The notes under the pieces: generated by a model
Seen by the model: the letters and a program-made list of their open reading frames with translations, nothing else
Databases searched by the model: none
Told to the model about the DNA's origin: nothing
NCBI GenBank assembly: GCA_028565635.1
Contig: JAOXYB010036963.1
Span: forward strand, 1 to 13,657
DNA: 13,657 bases
Direction of reading: 5' to 3'
Origin: Phoronis ovalis
Taxonomy: Eukaryota > Phoronida > Phoronidae
Shown here: positions 8,135 to 13,657 of the stretch, one piece after another
How positions within the stretch are numbered: position 1 is the stretch's first letter
Layout: each line of letters starts with the position of its first letter
Made by a program: the position numbers and the translations under genes

Positions 8135-8220
8135 TAAGTCCAACAAGGGGGTCTGGGGGCATGCCCCCGGGAAAATTATTGAACATTTTATGTGATTTCC
8201 TGAAATCTGGTGCATTCTTG
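8135..8220 (+). repeat. Internal repeat with GGGGGCATGCCCCC palindrome
   Basis: A 14-bp perfect palindrome at 8155-8168 follows GGGTCT and is followed by GGGAAAATT. A worn direct copy lies at about 8884-8965 (GGGTCCGGAGGA, GGGAAAATTT, then TCTGGTGCAT in both). This points to an older repeat family duplicated within the 2.1-kb element. Confidence 0.6.
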
Positions 8221-8883
8221 AACTATTTTGCCATGACATTGTACCACTTTTATAACTTCAAACTTCTTTTATATACAGATTGCAAATTTTTTAATAAATC
8301 AATGAAAAATCAAATTTCACTTTACTTTTATGGTTAGTTACATGAGATTTTAGAGACCTTGGTGAGAAATTGCTTCCAAGCTAGCGAAAAACTTTTATTT
8401 GACCTGATGAAGCCACTGCGTTGAAACATGTCAAACATGAATCACTATCCGGGACCACTATACCAAGAATTAAGAGACCTGATCACTACCCCGTGCATAA
8501 ATACTCTATAACCTAAATTTAGAACTTCCAAAAAAAGTCTACACAATAGATTTTTCAGACTAAGCGCGCTCGTTAATTGGATGGAATCTGTACCCCAAAT
8601 TCTGTTAAATTACTGAAACAACAAGTATTCTTGGGGGTCTGTGGAATGACTGTCACTTTTTTTATCTTTTAAGACTTGTTAAACATTAAAACATTATTCA
8701 TACTGCCTAATTGTATCAAGGGGATGTACATAAATATTATATAAAGTACTTATATATAATTATATAGTCACCACATTGCAGTGTGCTTTTCTGTTATCCG
8801 GTAAGGAATGGCATGGTAGTATGTTATTAAATAAAATATTATTTAGTTATTAAGCTTAAATACCTGGTGGTATGTATTGAAGA

Positions 8884-8965
8884 GGGGTCCGGAGGAACTT
8901 CTCCGTGGGAAAATTTAAAATGCAATTTATAGCTTCTGGTGCATTTTTAGAGACATTTTAAGATC
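8884..8965 (+). repeat. Worn direct copy of the 8135-8220 repeat
   Basis: Shares GGGGTCyGG, GGGAAAATT and TCTGGTGCATT in the same order with 8135-8220. The central palindrome is lost. Confidence 0.5.
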
Positions 8966-9507
8966 TGGTTTGAAAGAGAAAATGTTAACTAAAATTGTTC
9001 AGTAATTAAAGAAAATACCAATATTTGTAAACTTGCAATCAAGTCAAGTCATTTAACCTGTTAAAACACAACTAGATCTTGTACCTTATATACATAAATA
9101 AGAATGTTCATACTTATTTATTAAAATACAAATAACTGTTCAGGGGAATTCAGTTCATGGCGTAGGCCAAAATAAAAATGCATCTCCTACGCACCGAAAA
9201 ATAAAAAATGTTACTTCTCATTATTACCTGGCCTTACTGCACAAAAATAAATTCGGACCTGTCTCAAAATTAAGTAACATTATGTAGAATATATGAAGCT
9301 AGCATATCCTGCACTGATGTGTAATGAAGTTGATTGTATATGATATAATGGGTTGCGTACGGCTATTAATTTTTCTAAGCCTAGCCCAGCAAGGGCCCCA
9401 GAAGCTGAAGGGTAAATAATGTTATATGGGACAATTTTTGGCTTTTCCTTGCACCACCCTGGAGTAATTTCTGACCAGTCCCTAAGTTTTATGCCGGGCT
9501 GATTTTC

Positions 9508-9600
9508 ATCTGATGGCTGAAAATATACCCTTTTTACGCATCTGATGGTGAAAAATACCCTTTTACGAGTCTGCAACTGATGTTGAAAACAACACCCTAT
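9508..9600. repeat. Subterminal degenerate tandem repeats, right end of the 2.1-kb element
   Basis: Units of about 29-31 bp begin with CTGATG and continue TGAAAAATACCCTTTT. Two are well preserved, and a third, near 9570, is worn. They lie about 130-220 bp inside the right end. Confidence 0.65.
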
Positions 9601-9729
9601 TTGCCAATATTTAGCTAAATATATATATCCTTAACGCGGAACGCGCCTGAATGGAAAAAAATTACCCCTTTCACGTGATTTTTCGTTCGCGTATGTGAAC
9701 CCAGCATTTAACCCATGTGCCCCCCCGCG

Positions 9730-9774
9730 GTTAGGACCCAAGGTATTTAAAAAATGTCATTTTGTCTTTCTATA
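9730..9774 (-). repeat. Copy B of the ~330-bp repeat, remaining end
   Basis: Reverse complement of 5863-5907 in copy A, starting with the second GTTAGGACCC. Homology ends at TATA in both copies, where flanking sequence differs. Confidence 0.85.
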
Positions 9775-9779
9775 ATTAA

Positions 9780-10126
9780 GAAAAAATGGCCAAATATGAC
9801 TAAATACTTTTTTGTCCAGAAACAAATTTGAAGATAGCTTGTTTTCTTATAAAGCATTTATTAGCATTATATTACATATTGTAAAGTGGTTACATAACTA
9901 AGCTGTACTGTTCCTAAACGTTGCAAAAATCCAAAATGTTATAATTTATAGATTCCAGTCTTCATTTTATGGTGGAACAGCATATATTTGATATCAAAGT
10001 GATGTTAAAAAATTTACGGTTATAAATACAACTTAATGTAGTCCATGTTTTAAATCAAGATTAGTGGCATATTGACATTAATGTAAATAATGCAATTAAA
10101 AACGTGACTGGAAATGTGTGTATCTT
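9780..10126. other. Gene-poor stretch
   Basis: AT-rich, with no supported coding segment, splice-bounded exon or repeat. Confidence 0.5.
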
Positions 10127-10213
10127 TTATGGTCCACAATTTTGACATTGGCATTCCACTTTATTGCCTAACTGTGCCCTTGAAATTTTGGCACACTTCC
10201 ACAGCCCGGATTT
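10127..10213 (-). pseudogene. Possible cysteine-rich exon or remnant
   Basis: After an acceptor-like TACCCACAG, the minus strand reads 28 codons to a TAA. It includes GLWKCAKISRAQLGNK, then VECQCQNCGP. The C-x-C-x2-C ending resembles the first half of CXC modules and could belong with the cysteine-rich frame at 7122-7253, which follows it on the same strand. No good donor precedes the stop, so joining the two is not supported by splice signals. It may be a decayed exon or chance. Confidence 0.25.
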
Positions 10214-10700
10214 CTGTGGGTATATTTATCATCAGCCACAAAATCCTTCCCACGGATGTTAGATTGTAATTAACTGTATTCCCTTTTCACTTTAATTAGT
10301 TCAATGTTTCAGTTAGCCAAAAACGACAAGTGGTTTATGACAGTGATGAGTAATATTTTAAAAGACATCAGACAGGAATTATTCGTTTTCTATTACACAT
10401 TGGATTTGTTAATGATGCTCTTTAATTCATTAAAAAATAGAACAACTCAAAGAGTTGAAATTGCTTTCTTTATTGTCCTAGTAAGACAAAGGTGTATCAA
10501 ATTAGCTTGCATGATTTCATTTATTTTCCAACAAACCAGCATAGTTGCATTCAAGCTTAGATTTAAATTGTCTTGGTATTGTACTCTTTGTATTTTTTCG
10601 GTAATGTGAAATCGGTGGTTCATATTGCAACATGATACCTATAATAGCATATAGATTTGGAAATATTGTTGCACAAAATTTTGGTAACATCAAAAACAAT
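10214..10700. other. Gene-poor stretch beyond the ATG16L1 3' end
   Basis: A 101-codon plus-strand frame at 10304-10609 begins at ATG but has AT-driven composition (Leu, Phe, Ile, Lys) and no splice or promoter support, so it is not called. The region may hold more ATG16L1 3' UTR if a distal poly(A) site is used. Confidence 0.45.
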
Positions 10701-10707
10701 GTCATTT

Positions 10708-10713
10708 TTTATT
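10708..10713 (-). terminator. Candidate poly(A) signal for ATG16L1
   Basis: AATAAA on the minus strand lies about 258 nt after the ATG16L1 stop codon. It is the first canonical signal I found downstream. The interval 10714-10970 would then be the 3' UTR. Further TTTATT on the plus strand near 10520 could be an alternative site. Confidence 0.5.
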
Positions 10714-10970
10714 TGGAATGTCCCAGAATGAGTGATCTACGTCTATTCCAACAGAGAGAAAAAAAACATGCTAAAACATGTGTAATTTAATAAAAAGGTA
10801 CAAAAAAGTTGTGTCATTTTTCCCCTACTGTAATTCCAGACATGATTTCTTCAACTGAATAGATGATGCAGTCAGTATAAACCAATATTGCATTGAACTT
10901 AAATGCACAGAAACACACCGAAGCATGGAACTGATGCCATTTTTCAATCTTGTACGCTTCGATGGTTCCA

Positions 10971-11944
<974 letters not shown>

Positions 11945-13008
11945 CTGAAAAAAAAATTAAATGTCCTACAGAAATCATTTAAAGTCCACAAACATCCTTC
12001 TAAACATTGCTGTTTTCCATTAACAAATTTTACTGTATCTCTCATTTATTTTCTTTATAAATGACATTCAGTTACATTTCAGGTTTGATCAAAACATGCA
12101 ATAATGTGGCATTGCATACTGTCACTAAATTCTTCCACAAATCTGGTTCAGCAAAATTCAACATAGAAATAAACTGATCATTATATTAGAGCTTTACTCC
12201 GACATCTGGTTCAGTATGTTATATTGAATTAGCAACTAATGTTTAAACTTTTTTTTTATTTTTTAATTACTACATTTCAGAAATTCAAAATTTGGTTTGC
12301 TATTCATAGGTTGCTGCAAACTTTGCATTGCATCCATGGACGTTTCAAAAGGATATGACTCTTAAAAGTCATTTCAAGCTGCTTTAAACTTAAATTTTTG
12401 AGATTGCTGTTGTAAGGAAGGCATTGAAAATGAAAATATTGAAAACATATCGTGTGAATTTTATCTGTAGATGGCACTGCATGAATTATAACATGGTTAA
12501 GCAAGGATATTATTGCATTCAGCCATTTAATATTTTTATTAGTTTGATATTTGGTAGCCCAAAATTTCTCAGGGAGAGGGGAGTACTTTACAAAAAAATT
12601 GGTGGTGAGTGTGAGGTCCCTGTAAAACAAATATAACCCTCATACTAAAAAAATGCTAGAAGTATGCACCTCAGGTAAAAAAGGCCTGGCCAAGTTGTGT
12701 CAGTGTCTATAATGCAGCTAGGATAAGATATAAAATTTCAATTGAGAGGTAGGAAACTATAAAATATGTGTTCAAAGTTTTACACAATAGATTATAGGCT
12801 CGAAACTCAGGGTGTAGATGCCCAACTGTTAAAATTATTTTTTATCCATAAAGGAAGAATACATTTATGACACTGATGATAGTCATACATTTATTCTCCA
12901 AAACAACATCCTACCATTCCTTGAACAGAAGCCTAATTTTTAAGAACTTTAGCAAAATACAACCACTTTCTCAAGAACAAGTATCTAAGAATTCACCTTT
13001 ACGAAAAA
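11945..13008. other. Probable ATG16L1 intron, no exon found
   Basis: The next WD40 exon upstream should end with a phase-2 donor and encode an SCSRDD..KVID-type blade. I searched the minus strand by eye and found none. The 108-codon minus frame at 12304-12630 and the plus frames at 12424 and 12867 lack coding features. Confidence 0.5.
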
Positions 13009-13334
13009 TTTCTATAGAATTGTCTATAGAATTCTATAGAAAAGTTCTATAGATAACTCTATAGAATTCTATAGAAAATTGGAACAATTTCTATAGAAGA
13101 TTCTATAGAATGTATAGAGTATTGGACACTTTCTATAGAATTTCTACAGAAGTCTACAGAGGATTCTATAGAAAATTGGAACAATTTCTATAGAATTCTA
13201 TAGGATTTTCTATAGCTATAGAAGATTCTATAGAATGTATAGAGAATTGGACACTTTCTATAGAATTTCTATAGAAGTCTATAGAGGATTCTATAGAGTG
13301 TGGGTCACTTTTTATGGAATTCTATAGAGAATTG
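13009..13334. repeat. TCTATAGA-based satellite with higher-order repeat
   Basis: About twenty copies of the palindromic word TCTATAGA or close variants are packed into 326 bp. A longer unit starting GAAAATTGGAACAATTTC at 13074 repeats at 13171. The first unit is 97 bp and the second carries an extra stretch of about 26 bp made of the same word. It probably lies within the ATG16L1 intron. Confidence 0.85.
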
Positions 13335-13657
13335 CAGACATTTTTTCTTGTATGTATTTATGTCAGATCCATTATTTTTTACATTGTGGTTTTTTATTAA
13401 ACATTAAAATAATTATATTTGCATATATTTTAATTGCATGTAAGTTTATTTAATACAATAAAATTTCAGAAAACCACCTTTTAGCTAAAACTTACTATAT
13501 CTACCTTCCTTTTGTCTCTTGATGTTTGATACTGACTTAGTTGAACCTGAGTCAAATGTATATTTATTCACTACTTAAATCAAGATCTTAGTAATTAGAA
13601 TAATGATTTTTAGAATTGTGAAAAATAATTACATTGATGTTAGTCAAGTACTTTAAA
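13335..13657. other. No feature seen
   Basis: AT-rich. A 42-nt splice-bounded open segment on the minus strand near 13513-13554 does not match ATG16L1 and has the wrong phase to join its next exon. Confidence 0.45.

Larger units (their letters stand above)
7632..9729. mobile_element. ~2.1-kb non-autonomous DNA transposon inserted in repeat copy B
   Basis: The left end reads CCCGGGGGGTCACTTATGT and the right end, read inward, CGCGGGGGGCACATGGGT. The two stay alignable for about 40 bp, both reaching CACATxCGCGAAC. GTTAGGACCC stands on both sides (7625-7634 and 9730-9739) but occurs once in the uninterrupted copy A, so it is a target-site duplication of 7-10 bp. The exact length is uncertain because CCC could be element or flank. 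Just inside each end are degenerate tandem repeats. The interior has no transposase; the short frames at 7645-7836, 7946-8239 and 9280-9576 lie in repeat sequence and look non-coding. Confidence 0.85.

Noticed and set aside
9280-9576. 98-codon minus-strand frame in the 2.1-kb element
   Set aside because: It runs into the subterminal repeats and has no recognisable domain or start context; more likely open by chance within repeat DNA.
10304-10609. 101-codon plus-strand frame
   Set aside because: Has an ATG but AT-biased composition, no splice or promoter support, and no recognisable motif.
12304-12630. 108-codon minus-strand frame
   Set aside because: Checked as a possible ATG16L1 exon; no WD40 features and no fitting splice junctions.
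13513-13554. 42-nt splice-bounded minus-strand segment
   Set aside because: Good acceptor and acceptable donor, but its residues do not match ATG16L1 and its phase cannot join the exon at 11944.

Overview
This is AT-rich eukaryotic DNA, most likely from an invertebrate animal. It has GT..AG spliceosomal introns and very small coding exons. There is no bacterial gene packing, and many non-autonomous repeats are scattered between sparse genes. The one gene I recognise with high confidence is ATG16L1, the autophagy protein ATG16 with a WD40 propeller. Only its last three coding exons are present, on the minus strand at 10971-11944. They are too short to appear as long open frames and were found by translating splice-bounded segments. 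The species cannot be named from this sequence.

Layout. 1-480 holds a G-rich minisatellite (156-253) and a frame-broken stretch resembling ankyrin repeats on the minus strand (328-464). 480-1600 is gene-poor with repeat remnants (715-845). 1600-4140 is the main plus-strand coding block: two intronless reading frames of 187 and 301 codons (1955-2518 and 3186-4091), each probably preceded by a spliced non-coding leader. I recognise neither protein. 4140-4580 is empty as far as I can see. 4580-5320 contains a hairpin-rich 27-bp tandem array and a 321-bp inverted-repeat element with a probable target duplication.

5860-9775 is a nested repeat complex. Two inverted copies of a roughly 330-bp sequence (5863-6196 and 7351-7634 continuing at 9730-9774) flank about 1.1 kb. 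The second copy is interrupted by a roughly 2.1-kb element (7632-9729) with about 40-bp terminal inverted repeats. That insertion is bounded by a direct duplication of up to 10 bp (GTTAGGACCC). Next to the second copy is an 83-bp near-perfect palindrome (7266-7433). Immediately beside it is a short minus-strand frame with CXC-like cysteine spacing (7122-7253). A second cysteine-rich frame lies at 10127-10213.

The right-hand 2.7 kb holds the ATG16L1 3' end and then a long gene-poor stretch. That stretch is probably intron or upstream sequence of ATG16L1, since the preceding WD40 exon is not found before the window ends. It includes a TCTATAGA-based satellite (13009-13334).

The genes show no evident shared pathway. 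The strongest new-looking items are the nested transposon structure, the related small element with the same end sequence, and the two unrecognised plus-strand genes.
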